DNA from: Planctomycetota bacterium
GTDB taxonomy: Bacteria > Planctomycetota > UBA1135 > GCA-002686595
Length of the DNA stretch: 64,000 nucleotides
Assembly (NCBI GenBank): GCA_016795325.1
Contig: JAEUHY010000059.1
Span: 310,001 to 374,000, forward strand
Direction: 5' to 3'
The stretch's first letter is position 1. The number at the start of each line of letters is the position of its first letter. The notes beneath the pieces were generated by a model, which saw nothing but the letters and a program-made list of their open reading frames with translations, did no database searches and had not been told where the DNA came from. This document shows positions 43,067 to 51,738 of this stretch, one piece after another. Made by a program: the position numbers and the translations under genes.

Positions 43067-44764
43067 ATGCAGACCACTACGAAGACGACGCTCGCGCCCA
43101 AGGACCTCGCCACGATTCCGACCGGACCGCAGCGCGCGCCGCGCGGCACGCAACTCAGCTGCAAGAGCTGGGGCGCGGAAGCGGCCATGCGCATGCTCAT
43201 GAACAACCTCGACCCCGAAGTGGCCGAGGATCCGGCGAACCTCGTCGTGTACGGCGGCAGCGGCAAAGCCGCGCGCGATTGGCCGAGCTTCCAGGCGATC
43301 GTGGCGACGCTGCGCCGACTCGAGCCCGACGAAACGCTGCTCGTGCAGTCCGGCAGGCCGGTGGGAGTGTTCAAGACTCACGCGCGCGCGCCGCGTGTGC
43401 TGATCGCGAACTCCAACCTCGTCGGCAAGTGGGCGACCTGGGAGCATTTCCGCAAGCTCGAGGCCGAGAACAAGATGATGTACGGCCAGATGACGGCCGG
43501 CTCGTGGATCTACATCGGCACGCAGGGGATTCTGCAAGGCACGTACGAAACGTTCGCGGCGGCGGCGAACAAGCTCTTCGGCGGCACGCTCAAGCACCGG
43601 CTCGTCGTGACGGGCGGACTGGGCGGCATGGGCGGCGCGCAGCCGCTCGCCGCGACGATGAACGAAGCGACCGCGCTGGTCGCGGAGGTCGACGCGGGCC
43701 GCATGCAAAAGCGCCTCGACACGCGCTACCTCGACGTGCGCGTCGACGGCATCGACAAGGCGATCGACCAGGCGCTCGCGTGGAAGCGTGAGGGACGCGC
43801 GAAGTCGATCGGCGTGCTGTGCAACGCGACCGAGCTGCTCGCGCGTTTGATCGAGCGCAACATCACGCCCGACGTGCTCACCGACCAGACCAGCGCGCAC
43901 GATCCGCTCGGCGGTTACGTGCCGGACGGCATGGCGTACGAGGCGGCGCTCGAGCTGCGCGCGAGCGATCCGGCGCGTTACCAGCGCGAATCGTTCCGCA
44001 CGATGGTGCGCCACTGCGAGCAGATGATCGAGCTGCAGCGCCGCGGCGCCGACACCTTCGACTACGGCAACAACTTGCGCGGCCACGCCAAGGAAGCGGG
44101 CCTCGCAAACGCCTTCGATTTCGAGGGTTTCGTACCCAAGTACATCCGGCCGCTGTTCTGCGAAGGCCTCGGGCCCTTCCGTTGGGTCGCGCTCTCCGGC
44201 GATCCCAAGGACATCGCGGTCACCGACCAGATCATCCTCGAGTTGTTCCCGCACAAGGCTTCGCTCGCGCGTTGGATCAAGCTCGCGGGCGAGCGCATCC
44301 AGTTCCAAGGCCTGCCGGCGCGCATCTGTTGGCTCGGCTACGGCGAGCGAGCGAAAGCGGGCCTGGCGTTCAACGCCGCCGTGCGTTCGGGCCGCATCTC
44401 GGCGCCGATCGTGATCGGCCGCGACCACCTCGACTGCGGTTCGGTGGCGAGCCCCAACCGCGAAACCGAGGCGATGAAGGACGGCACCGACGCGGTCGCC
44501 GACTGGGCGATCCTCAACGCGATGGTGAACATCGCCAGCGGCGCCTCGTGGGTGAGCTTCCACCACGGCGGCGGCGTGGGCATCGGCTACTCGCTGCACG
44601 CGGGCCAGGTCACCGTCGCCGACGGTTCGCGCGAGGCGGACGACGCCGTGCAACGCGTGCTGACGAACGACCCGGGCATGGGCGTCATCCGCCACGTCGA
44701 CGCCGGCTACGACGAAGCGATCGCGTGCGCGCGCGAGCGCGGCGTCGATGTGCCGATGCTCTAG
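43067..44764 (+). CDS. hutU: Urocanate hydratase
   Basis: A 565-residue urocanase. The N-terminal block [26 protein letters not shown], seen in parts as [12 protein letters not shown] and EAAMRML, is characteristic. The NAD site has [15 protein letters not shown], and ICWLGYGER contains the active-site cysteine. [15 protein letters not shown] and [14 protein letters not shown] are also conserved. It converts urocanate to imidazolone propionate using tightly bound NAD. Start at 43067 (MQTTTKT). hutI and the later hut genes are not in this window, and hutH is 4.5 kb upstream with unrelated genes between. Confidence 0.93.
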   Translation: MQTTTKTTLAPKDLATIPTGPQRAPRGTQLSCKSWGAEAAMRMLMNNLDPEVAEDPANLVVYGGSGKAARDWPSFQAIVATLRRLEPDETLLVQSGRPVGVFKTHARAPRVLIANSNLVGKWATWEHFRKLEAENKMMYGQMTAGSWIYIGTQGILQGTYETFAAAANKLFGGTLKHRLVVTGGLGGMGGAQPLAATMNEATALVAEVDAGRMQKRLDTRYLDVRVDGIDKAIDQALAWKREGRAKSIGVLCNATELLARLIERNITPDVLTDQTSAHDPLGGYVPDGMAYEAALELRASDPARYQRESFRTMVRHCEQMIELQRRGADTFDYGNNLRGHAKEAGLANAFDFEGFVPKYIRPLFCEGLGPFRWVALSGDPKDIAVTDQIILELFPHKASLARWIKLAGERIQFQGLPARICWLGYGERAKAGLAFNAAVRSGRISAPIVIGRDHLDCGSVASPNRETEAMKDGTDAVADWAILNAMVNIASGASWVSFHHGGGVGIGYSLHAGQVTVADGSREADDAVQRVLTNDPGMGVIRHVDAGYDEAIACARERGVDVPML

Positions 44765-44779
44765 CCGCACGGCATCCGC

Positions 44780-45301
44780 ATGAGCGGTTCGCTGCTGACG
44801 GTCGCACTGCTCTTCTCAGTTGCGTGCGTCGTTGCGCTCATCGGCGCCGCAGCCGTCGGCTGGCTCGCGTTCAGCCGCGCCGCGGCCAGCTCGCAGCCGC
44901 GTGGCGTGCGCCAAGCTGCACGCGGCTGCCTCGGCGCGGCGCTCATGGGTTTCGTCGTGATGGTGGTCGTGCTCACCGTCATGAGCGAGCCGTACCGGCA
45001 TCCCGAGCGCCACGTCGAAGCGGTGGCGGCGCGCGGCGAGAGCGTGGTGCGCGCGCTCGAAGCGTTCGAGGCTCGCCACGGGCGCCCCGCGACGACTCTG
45101 CACGAGCTCGTACCGGAGTTCCTCGCCGCCGTGCCGAGCTCGGACTACGCGCCCGATCCCGACTTCGACTACGCGCTGCTCGTGGGCGACGCCGGGGCCG
45201 CCGGTTGGCGGCTCAGCGTGGACTGCGCTTTCCTCGAAGCGCAGCGCAACGGCGTGATCCGCTACGAATCGCGCACGCGCCGTTGGGAGTACGCGCCGTG
45301 A
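44780..45301 (+). CDS. Hypothetical two-helix membrane protein with extracytoplasmic domain
   Basis: A 173-residue protein with two N-terminal membrane helices (LLTVALLFSVACVVALIGAAAVGWLAF and CLGAALMGFVVMVVVLTVM) and a polar C-terminal domain (VVRALEAFEARHGRPATTLHEL, FLAAVPSSDYAPDPDFDYALL). The domain resembles the globular part of pseudopilin-like proteins, where ALEAFEARHGRPATTLHELVP would be the helix-loop, but no prepilin peptidase site is seen. It starts 15 bases after hutU. Function is unknown. Confidence 0.65.
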   Translation: MSGSLLTVALLFSVACVVALIGAAAVGWLAFSRAAASSQPRGVRQAARGCLGAALMGFVVMVVVLTVMSEPYRHPERHVEAVAARGESVVRALEAFEARHGRPATTLHELVPEFLAAVPSSDYAPDPDFDYALLVGDAGAAGWRLSVDCAFLEAQRNGVIRYESRTRRWEYAP

Positions 45302-45350
45302 GTAGCGCTGCGCGAACGTTCCGCCTCTACCGTCAACCGACGAAGCCCGC

Positions 45351-46052
45351 ATGAAGCCCGCAGCTCTCGCGGCACTCCTGCTCCTGTTCGGTCCGGCTTG
45401 CGTATCGAGGCCGTCCGCGGAGGCTTCGTCAGCGGCCTTTGAAGTTCGATTCGAGCACCTCTTGATGGACCTCGATGCGCTGAGTGTTGCCGACGCGTCC
45501 TCGGCCGGAGCGTCCGAAGTCGACGAAGAATCTCCTGAGTACGACTCGCCGTGGAAGCTCACCGCCGAGGAGGCGGCTGCTCTGACGTCGAGTGTGGCGC
45601 ACTTCGCCCCGGCGTACGTCAACGCTGACCTGGTGCAGCTGGCGCGCCTGTTGGTTTTCGCCAAGTCGTTGAGCGCGGGCGAGCTCGACGAACTCGAGCG
45701 CCTCGCGCGCTGCGAGCGGTTTCGCGGACGGGAGTTGATCGTTGCGATTGTTCTCATCGAGCGCTCGCGCTCGCTCGCTGCCGCGCGTTGTTTGCTGAAG
45801 GGGTTTGTCGCGCGGAACGAATCGGACCCGCGCTACGTCTTGTGGAAGACGTGGGAGTTCTGCTTCGGCGGCCACGCCGACGAGCTGCGGCGGAGGGGCG
45901 AGTTGGGGCTTGCGATCCTGGATGTGGCCGAAGGGACGGACACCACTTCCGCGGAGCGCGACGTCGCCGCAAAGCTCCTCAGCGTGGAAGTCCTAGACGC
46001 CGCGACGTGCGCGCATCTACGCGCGAGTGTTCGCAGCTCGCTCGGCGACTAG
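45351..46052 (+). CDS. Hypothetical lipoprotein
   Basis: A 233-residue protein with an N-terminal signal (KPAALAALLLLFGPAC) whose cysteine at residue 17 is a plausible but imperfect lipobox (FGPAC). The mature part is mainly helical, rich in Leu, Glu and Arg (ELDELERLARCERFRGREL; AARCLLKGFVARNESDPRYVLW). It is reminiscent of alpha-solenoid repeats, but no family is recognised. It lies 49 bases after the preceding membrane-protein gene on the same strand. Confidence 0.6.
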   Translation: MKPAALAALLLLFGPACVSRPSAEASSAAFEVRFEHLLMDLDALSVADASSAGASEVDEESPEYDSPWKLTAEEAAALTSSVAHFAPAYVNADLVQLARLLVFAKSLSAGELDELERLARCERFRGRELIVAIVLIERSRSLAAARCLLKGFVARNESDPRYVLWKTWEFCFGGHADELRRRGELGLAILDVAEGTDTTSAERDVAAKLLSVEVLDAATCAHLRASVRSSLGD

Positions 46053-46062
46053 CGGCGCAGCG

Positions 46063-46794
46063 TCAGCCGCTCAGCGCCTGCCACACGAGTCCGAGCAACT
46101 CGTGCAGCGCCCAAGTCGTCTCACGCAGCGCCTTCGAGGTCGGCAGGAAGCTCGACATCCGCCACTCGAAGGGCGCGCGGAATCCGGTGGGGGCCGCGAC
46201 GACGTCGAGCTCTGCGGCGCGCGCCCAGCCGACGGCGCGCGGCATGTGCCAGGCGTGCGTGACGAGGTACACGCGGCGCACGTCGTTCTCGCGCAGCAGT
46301 AGCGCCGACTTCGCGAGGTTCTCGCGCGTGTCCGCCGAGCGGTCTTCGAGCCAGCGAACAGGCAAGTCGAAATCGCGCTCGAGCGCCTCGCGCATCAGCT
46401 CCGCGTGCGAGCGCACGCCCGCGCGCGGCGGACCGCCTGACACGAGCAGCGGCAAGCCGCTCGCCCGCGAGAGGCGCGCTCCGTAGCGCAGGCGCTCGAG
46501 CGTGAGCGGCCCGCACGCCGCGCCTCCGTACTCCGGCGCGTGCAACTGCGCATCGCCGGCGAGCACGACGATCGCGCCGCAGCCGTGGGTGAGCTCGCGC
46601 TCGTCGAGCGCTGGATGACGTTGGAGCGCACCGAGCAGCAGCGCCGAACTCAACGGCAAGCTCGCCAACACGAGCAGCACCGTCGCCGAGACCAGCAGGA
46701 TTCGCGCCGCGAGCGGCCTTCGCTTGCGCAGCGCCCAACCCACGCCGCCGAGCACAAGCAGCGCGAGCGGCGGCATGAGGAAGGGCTCGAACAC
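46063..46794 (-). CDS. DUF218 (ElyC/SanA/YdcF-type) membrane protein
   Basis: About 243 residues starting with GTG at 46794. Two N-terminal membrane helices (MPPLALLVLGGVGWAL; ILLVSATVLLVLASLPL) precede a DUF218 domain: CGAIVVLAGDAQ, LERLRYGARLSRASGLPLLVSGG, EDRSADTRENLAKSALLL and YLVTHAWHMPRAVGWA. This is the ElyC layout. ElyC affects peptidoglycan and undecaprenyl-phosphate metabolism in E. coli; the biochemical activity is unclear. Further upstream in-frame residues are Arg-rich and unlikely. It is downstream of the porin gene on the same strand. Confidence 0.82.
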   Translation of the reverse strand: MFEPFLMPPLALLVLGGVGWALRKRRPLAARILLVSATVLLVLASLPLSSALLLGALQRHPALDERELTHGCGAIVVLAGDAQLHAPEYGGAACGPLTLERLRYGARLSRASGLPLLVSGGPPRAGVRSHAELMREALERDFDLPVRWLEDRSADTRENLAKSALLLRENDVRRVYLVTHAWHMPRAVGWARAAELDVVAAPTGFRAPFEWRMSSFLPTSKALRETTWALHELLGLVWQALSG

Positions 46795-46923
46795 AGCGGC
46801 ATCATGGCGTTGCGCTGGCCACCCGCGCGAGAGGCAGGTTCGCGCGCGGCAGCGCGCTCGACCGCCCGCTTTCGCCAAGCGAAGGGGGCGTCGCCGCGCA
46901 GTCCGCCGGCGCCGCCCCCCCTG

Positions 46924-46999
46924 GTTTGGATCGAGCCGCGCTCCGCGCGGCTCGTGGGTCAGTTTGGATCGAACCGCGCTCCGCGCGGCTCGCGCGTCA
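46924..46999. repeat. Two 38-bp direct repeats with hairpins after the porin gene
   Basis: Units at 46924-46961 and 46962-46999 both begin GTTTGGATCGA and contain CCGCGCTCCGCGCGG, an inverted repeat with a short TCC loop (nine-bp stem in the first unit). They differ at about four positions. The second unit ends in the porin stop codon. The hairpins may stabilise or end the porin transcript, although no U-tract follows. The remainder of the gap 46795-46923 is featureless. Confidence 0.7.
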
Positions 47000-48136
47000 G
47001 AACGAGAACTGCGCGCCGATCGTCAAGGTGCCCAGGTTGGCGAGCGGCGCGTTGCTGTTCGCGTCCGCATACTCCATGTGCCACTTCACATCGTGGCCCT
47101 CGAGGTAGTGCGTGAAGCCGAAGCGGAACACGTCGGTGCCGTCGTCGCGGTCAAAGTTCTCGACTCGAGTTTGGATCGAGAACTCATCGGTGATCATCAT
47201 CGCGCCGGTCAAGCCCCACGAGTACAGGTCGCCCAGTCCCGCGCCGTTGTCGACCAGCTCGCCGCTGAACCAGAACGGGCGCACCGAGACGTAGGCCTCG
47301 AGCGACTGCGCCGAGACGTCGTCGGTTTCGGTGTCGAAGAAGGCCGCCGCAGCGAGGGTCACGGCGAGCTCCTCGGTGGCGTCGTACGGACCCTCGTTGA
47401 TGTGCATCGCGCCGCGGGGGGCGCCCAGGTGCAGGAGGCCGCGACCGGTGATCGCGACGCTGCTGCCTTCGCGGTCGACGCCGTCTTGCACGCTGAGCCA
47501 ACCCTCGAGGGGGCCCAGCCTCACGTTCAGCGCGGCGCCTTCACTGAAGGCGTCCCAGTCCTCGCCGAGGAACGAACGTTCGAAGAACAGCAGCTGGTTG
47601 TCGTCCCACAGCGCCGTCTGCACGAAGGGCGTGCGGATGCGGCCCGCTTGCACGCGGATGTTCTCGTTGAATTCGCGCGTGGCCACGATTTCGAACAGGC
47701 GCAACTCGTCGGCCGTGCCGGCCAATCCGAAGTAGCCCAGGCCCGTGTGCTCTTCGCCGCGCAAGCCAAAGCGCAGGTTCCAGCCTTCGATTTCGGCGTC
47801 GACCCACAGGCGCGCAGCGGTGAGCGAGAGTCCGACGAGATCGTTGTTGCTCTGCAGCGGACGTTCGGTGTCCGAGCCGACGACGCCGAACTTCAGATAA
47901 CCGAGCACGTTGACGTTCCAGCCCGACTCGAACTCGCGCGCGAAGTCCTCGAGCTTGGCGTCCAACTCCCCAAGGCCCGACGTCGGCGCGGCGCTCTCAC
48001 CGCCGCCTTGCTGCGCGCCTTCCTCTTTCGGCTTGGCCGCGTCCTGGCCCTGGCGGGCGTACAGGGAGGCCGTGTTGAGATCGTTCTGCGGTTCTTGCAG
48101 TGCGAGAGCGACGGCGGCGCAGGCGAGGATCGACAT
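46997..48136 (-). CDS. Outer-membrane porin (phosphate-selective porin O/P-like)
   Basis: A 379-residue protein with a signal segment (ILACAAVALALQ), a coiled linker (LGELDAKLEDFAREF) and a beta-barrel with alternating aromatic strands (WNVNVLGYLKFGVVG; FELNENIRVQAGRIRTPF-like NIRVQAGRIRTPFVQ; GWNLRFGLRGEEH). It ends in phenylalanine (LTIGAQFSF), the usual barrel-assembly signal. RIRTPFVQTALWDDNQLLFFERS is characteristic of OprO/OprP-type porins in its order. The ATG at 48136 is chosen because it starts the signal. It should form an outer-membrane channel, possibly for phosphate or other anions. Confidence 0.78.
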   Translation of the reverse strand: MSILACAAVALALQEPQNDLNTASLYARQGQDAAKPKEEGAQQGGGESAAPTSGLGELDAKLEDFAREFESGWNVNVLGYLKFGVVGSDTERPLQSNNDLVGLSLTAARLWVDAEIEGWNLRFGLRGEEHTGLGYFGLAGTADELRLFEIVATREFNENIRVQAGRIRTPFVQTALWDDNQLLFFERSFLGEDWDAFSEGAALNVRLGPLEGWLSVQDGVDREGSSVAITGRGLLHLGAPRGAMHINEGPYDATEELAVTLAAAAFFDTETDDVSAQSLEAYVSVRPFWFSGELVDNGAGLGDLYSWGLTGAMMITDEFSIQTRVENFDRDDGTDVFRFGFTHYLEGHDVKWHMEYADANSNAPLANLGTLTIGAQFSF

Positions 48137-48330
48137 CGGGGGGGCAGAGGCAGTCGGGCGGGGAGGAGGGACGAGGTGGCGAGCGAGCACCGGTGGGCGC
48201 GCGCTGCCTCGTGCGGCGGCCGAGGATAGCCCGCTGCGCGAGGCCGCGCCAAGCCGTGTCCGGTCCGACGCCGAACGCCGGATTCGCAAGCGGCCTGCGA
48301 CGGCGCGTGGGTTCGCCGTAGACTCCGCCG

Positions 48331-49626
48331 ATGCACCTCGACGCCGCGCAGTCTCGGGCCTGGCCGTTCCTCTCGGCCGCGCCGCCGATTCCCGGACGTT
48401 TCAAGGCGCGCAACGAGGATTTCGTCGTCGACGAGCTGCCGGCCTACCCGCCGAGCGGGGAGGGTGAGCACTGGCTGGTGCGCATCCGCAAGCAGGGCCT
48501 GTCGACCCACGAGGCGGTGCGGCGCATCGCGCGCGCTCTCGGTGTTTCTCCGCCGCAAATCGGCGTGGCCGGACTGAAGGACGCCCAGGGCGTGACGACG
48601 CAGTGGCTCAGCCTGCAGGGCGTCGAACGCAGCCGCGTCGAGCAACTGCGCGAGCGCGGGATCGAAGTGCTCGAGATCGCCGCCCACAAGAACAAGCTGC
48701 GCATCGGCCACCTGCGCGGCAATCGTTTCGCGATCAAGCTGCGCGACGTGCCGAGCGAGGCCGACGCGGCCGCCCGCGCGGTGTTCGACGAACTCGCGCG
48801 GCGCGGCGTGCCCAACTACTTTGGCGAGCAACGCTTCGGCGCGCGCGGCGACACGTGGCGCATCGGACGCGCGTTGTTGATGGGCGACCACGCTGAAGCG
48901 CTCGCGTGGTTGTGCGGGCGTCCGGGGCCGCACGATCACGGGGGCGTGCGGCGGGCGCGCGAGCTGTACGACGCCGGCGACTACGAACGCGCGGCGCAGG
49001 CTTGGCCCGGCGGCTTCCGCGTGTGCATCCGCGTGTGTCGAGCGCTGGTGAAGTCGCACGGCGACACGCGGCGCGCGCTGTACGCCGTCGAGCGCGACCT
49101 GCTGCGCTTCTACACCTCCTCGTACCAGAGTTGGCTGTTCAACGCGGTGCTCGCCGAGCGCCTGACGAACTTCGATCGCGTCGAACTCGGTGACCTGGCG
49201 TGGTTGCACCGCAACGGCGCGGTGTTCTTGGTCAAGGATCTCGACGTGGATGCGCCGCGCGCCGCGAGCCTCGAGATTTCGGCCTCCGGGCCGCTGTTCG
49301 GTTCGCGCATGAGCGCGCCGCAGGGCGCACCGCTCGCCGTCGAGCAGCGCGTGCTCGAGCGCGAGGGCCACACGCTCGAGGTGTTCACTCGCCCCGGACG
49401 CCTGCAGTGGCAGGGCGGACGTCGACCACTGCGTTTCCCGCTCTACGAGTGCTCCTTCGAACGCGGCGAGGACGCGCACGGCGGTTTCCTCGAACTGCGC
49501 TTCAGCGCGCCGCCCGGCTGCTACGCGACGAGCGTGCTGCGTGAGTTGTTCAAGCGCGACGACGTGGCGCTCGCCGCGACGGAACCCGCGGACGGCGAAG
49601 CCTCGGACGACAGCGCGGGCGGCTGA
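48331..49626 (+). CDS. truD: tRNA pseudouridine(13) synthase TruD
   Basis: A 431-residue TruD-family enzyme. The catalytic aspartate is D84 in VAGLKDAQGVTTQWLS; RFKARNEDFVVDELP at the N-terminus and VPNYFGEQRFGARGDTW are family signatures. YTSSYQSWLFNAVLAERL lies before the inserted TRUD domain. The enzyme makes pseudouridine at tRNA position 13. It is a single gene, divergent from the porin gene by about 190 bases. The last 20 residues are Ala/Asp-rich and dispensable-looking. Confidence 0.92.
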   Translation: MHLDAAQSRAWPFLSAAPPIPGRFKARNEDFVVDELPAYPPSGEGEHWLVRIRKQGLSTHEAVRRIARALGVSPPQIGVAGLKDAQGVTTQWLSLQGVERSRVEQLRERGIEVLEIAAHKNKLRIGHLRGNRFAIKLRDVPSEADAAARAVFDELARRGVPNYFGEQRFGARGDTWRIGRALLMGDHAEALAWLCGRPGPHDHGGVRRARELYDAGDYERAAQAWPGGFRVCIRVCRALVKSHGDTRRALYAVERDLLRFYTSSYQSWLFNAVLAERLTNFDRVELGDLAWLHRNGAVFLVKDLDVDAPRAASLEISASGPLFGSRMSAPQGAPLAVEQRVLEREGHTLEVFTRPGRLQWQGGRRPLRFPLYECSFERGEDAHGGFLELRFSAPPGCYATSVLRELFKRDDVALAATEPADGEASDDSAGG

Positions 49627-49673
49627 ACGCCCGGACGGGCCGTTCGAAGTCGAGCCAGGCGGAGCGCTTTGCT

Positions 49674-49920
49674 CTAGCCCGACCTATTCATGTGCCCGCT
49701 ACTGCAGACGCAGGATCATCCTGCCCTGCGGCGCTTTCTTCGACGTGCGGCGTCCTCAGCGACCCGACAGGTCGCTCCCGCCGCCGAGCATCCGAGGGGA
49801 TGCTCGGCCACGTGCGCTGCGCGAACTGACGCGGGAACCCTTGGCGGCGCCCGCCGAAGAACCTCGCACGACAGGCGCTCTGACGTTTTCGCGACGCGGT
49901 TCATGAATAGGCCGGGCTAG
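49674..49920. mobile_element. MITE-like element with 19-bp terminal inverted repeats
   Basis: CTAGCCCGACCTATTCATG (49674-49692) is matched in inverse orientation by 49902-49920 with one mismatch, bounding about 247 bases without a credible gene. If the palindromic CTAG at both ends is a 4-bp target duplication, the element is 49678-49916 with 15-bp repeats. Inside are compact hairpins: CCGAGCATCC-GAGG-GGATGCTCGG, AGCGACC-CGACA-GGTCGCT and GCAGGA-TCA-TCCTGC. Two ends without a transposase indicate a non-autonomous miniature transposon. It fills the gap between truD and the DinB-like gene. Confidence 0.65.
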
Positions 49921-49949
49921 CGCCCCGCTTCGTTCGTGCGCCGCGCGCT

Positions 49950-50621
49950 CTACGGCTTGCTCGGACGCGCTTCTTCGGCGCGCTTGCGCCAGTTCCACAG
50001 CTCGTAGCCCTGCGCCTGCGGCAGCGGCTTGCCCAAGAGGCGCGCGAGGATGCAGATCTGTCCGCGGTGGTGCGCTTCGTGCGCAATCGCGTAGCCGACA
50101 AAGCCCGCGACGTCGGGTTTGAACTCGGCCATGTGCCCGCCGCCAGCGAGCGTTTCGCGCAGCAGCGCGGTGACTGCGGCGCAACTCGCAGTGAGCGCCG
50201 CGCGCGTCTCTTCGATGGTCGCGCTGTCGCGCTCGAGCTTGGCCGGGGCGTTGGACTCGTCGGCCCGGCGCGCGAGCCACAGGCGCCGCACGTTGTGGAT
50301 GTGCGCGAAAACGCCGCGGATCACGCGGCCTTTGCCGACCGGCGCCTCGAGATCCCAGATCTCCGGCGCGAGTTGCTCGAGCAGGTATTGGTTGATGCGC
50401 TCGTTCGTCTCGAACGCGTGCACGAGCGCGTCAGCCAGATCGACGGGTTGTTTGCCGCGGCCGCGAGCGGGCTTGGGTGCGGCGGCGGCCGGAGCCGCCT
50501 GAGCTTCCGCTGCCGGCGTCTCGGCGAGCGCCGCGGCGGGTTGTGCGACCTTCGGTGCGGCGGCGCGTTTGCTCGGACGCTTCGGCTTCTCGTCGGCGGA
50601 CTTGGATTTGGAGGCGCTCAT
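49950..50621 (-). CDS. DinB/YfiT-like four-helix protein with basic N-terminal extension
   Basis: A 223-residue protein. The first 60 residues are Lys/Ala/Pro-rich and disordered (KPKRPSKRAAAPKVAQPAAA). The rest is a DinB fold with metal ligands placed as in the family: FAHIHNVRRLWL for the first His and AIAHEAHHRGQICIL for the HxxxH pair. DinB-like proteins include mycothiol/bacillithiol-dependent enzymes and DNA-damage-induced proteins of unknown activity. The basic tail recalls histone-H1-like tails and could bind nucleic acid. The start at 50621 has no good Shine-Dalgarno. Confidence 0.78.
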   Translation of the reverse strand: MSASKSKSADEKPKRPSKRAAAPKVAQPAAALAETPAAEAQAAPAAAAPKPARGRGKQPVDLADALVHAFETNERINQYLLEQLAPEIWDLEAPVGKGRVIRGVFAHIHNVRRLWLARRADESNAPAKLERDSATIEETRAALTASCAAVTALLRETLAGGGHMAEFKPDVAGFVGYAIAHEAHHRGQICILARLLGKPLPQAQGYELWNWRKRAEEARPSKP

Positions 50622-50805
50622 GGGGGGGTGCGGACAGACGTGCGGCGTGCGGCCAAGAAATCGAGCGCAGAGGCTAGGACGCGCCGGCCGCGCGCGCACG
50701 TGTCGGCAGCTGGTGAAGGGCCCGAAACCTGGCTGAATTCTCGTCTCTGAGCGCTGCGCCCGGCCGCAACTCAAGGGACGGTACGACGCGTTCGATGCCC
50801 CGGAC

Positions 50806-51582
50806 ATGCCCAACTCGCACCAGCCTCGCCCGTCGTTTTCTCGCTGTTCGTTCGTGGCGCGCGTGACGCTCGCCGCTGGGCTGGCGCTGAGCGCCGCCAG
50901 TTGCTCCGCGCCGCGCCAAGCTCCGGATTGGCTGACCCAAGCGAGTGCGACGCCCGCGTCCTTCGTCTCGCGCACGCCCGACGACGCGCCGCCGGCCCAC
51001 TTTGCCAAGCGCGGCTTCTACCTCGGCGCCCTGGCCGCCGCGGCGACGCTCTCGGACAGCGACTTCGACGGGCAGAGCGGTCTGATCGACCCGGTCAACA
51101 ACAACCAGTTCATCCTGCCCAAGCTCGATCCGGGTTTCGGCTGGGGCGCCGCGGTGGGCTACCGCGGGCGCGAGAACTCGGTGCAGTTCTCCTACAACAC
51201 CACGGACCACGACGACGAGTTCGCGAACAACTCGCTCGAGAGTTCGATCAGCACCTACAGCCTCGACTTCAAGCACCACTGGAACGTCGACGGTGCGTTG
51301 CAGCCGTTCCTGCTGGTCGGACTCTCGGTTCCGCGCATCCGCATCACCGATGGCGTGTCCAACGGCGGAAACGTAGGCGACGCTGTGTACCAGGGACTCG
51401 GCGCGAATTTCGGCGGCGGCGCCGCGCTGTACCTCACTCCCGCGATCGCCCTGTTCGGCGAGGGCTACTACCGCTGGGCCTACATCGAGGATGCGCGTGG
51501 GCTCGGTACGCGCCGCGACATCGACCAGCGGCTCGACGGTTCGGGACTGGGTTTGCGCGCCGGGATTTCGTTCACCTTCTGA
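50806..51582 (+). CDS. Outer-membrane beta-barrel lipoprotein-like protein
   Basis: A 258-residue protein with a signal ending in a lipobox-like LSAASC, then a linker and an eight-strand-type barrel: GFYLGALAAAATLSDSDFDG, PGFGWGAAVGYRGRENSVQF, STYSLDFKHHW, ALQPFLLVGLSVPRIRI, FGGGAALYLTPAIALFGEGYYRW, and LGLRAGISFTF with the terminal aromatic. It resembles OmpA/OmpW-type small barrels annotated as outer-membrane beta-barrel proteins. Function is unknown. It is divergent from the DinB-like gene and precedes the oxidase cluster by about 150 bases. Confidence 0.75.
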   Translation: MPNSHQPRPSFSRCSFVARVTLAAGLALSAASCSAPRQAPDWLTQASATPASFVSRTPDDAPPAHFAKRGFYLGALAAAATLSDSDFDGQSGLIDPVNNNQFILPKLDPGFGWGAAVGYRGRENSVQFSYNTTDHDDEFANNSLESSISTYSLDFKHHWNVDGALQPFLLVGLSVPRIRITDGVSNGGNVGDAVYQGLGANFGGGAALYLTPAIALFGEGYYRWAYIEDARGLGTRRDIDQRLDGSGLGLRAGISFTF

Positions 51583-51738
51583 CGCCGACGCGCGGCGTTC
51601 GCGAGCGCCGCCGAGCGTAGTCGGACTACGCACTTTGACGTGCCGAGCGTACGTCCCTCGGCCCTTCGTATTTGCGGTTGCAGCGCATCTAGCTTGGCGC
51701 CCCTGCGCGTGGGAGTCCCCCGCGCGGCCCCAAACTCG

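Noticed and set aside
41738-44770. Very long minus-strand open frame (about 1010 codons)
   Set aside because: It is antisense to the rhomboid and hutU genes, is extremely rich in Arg, His, Ala and Glu, and has no family features; it is a by-product of GC-rich codon bias.
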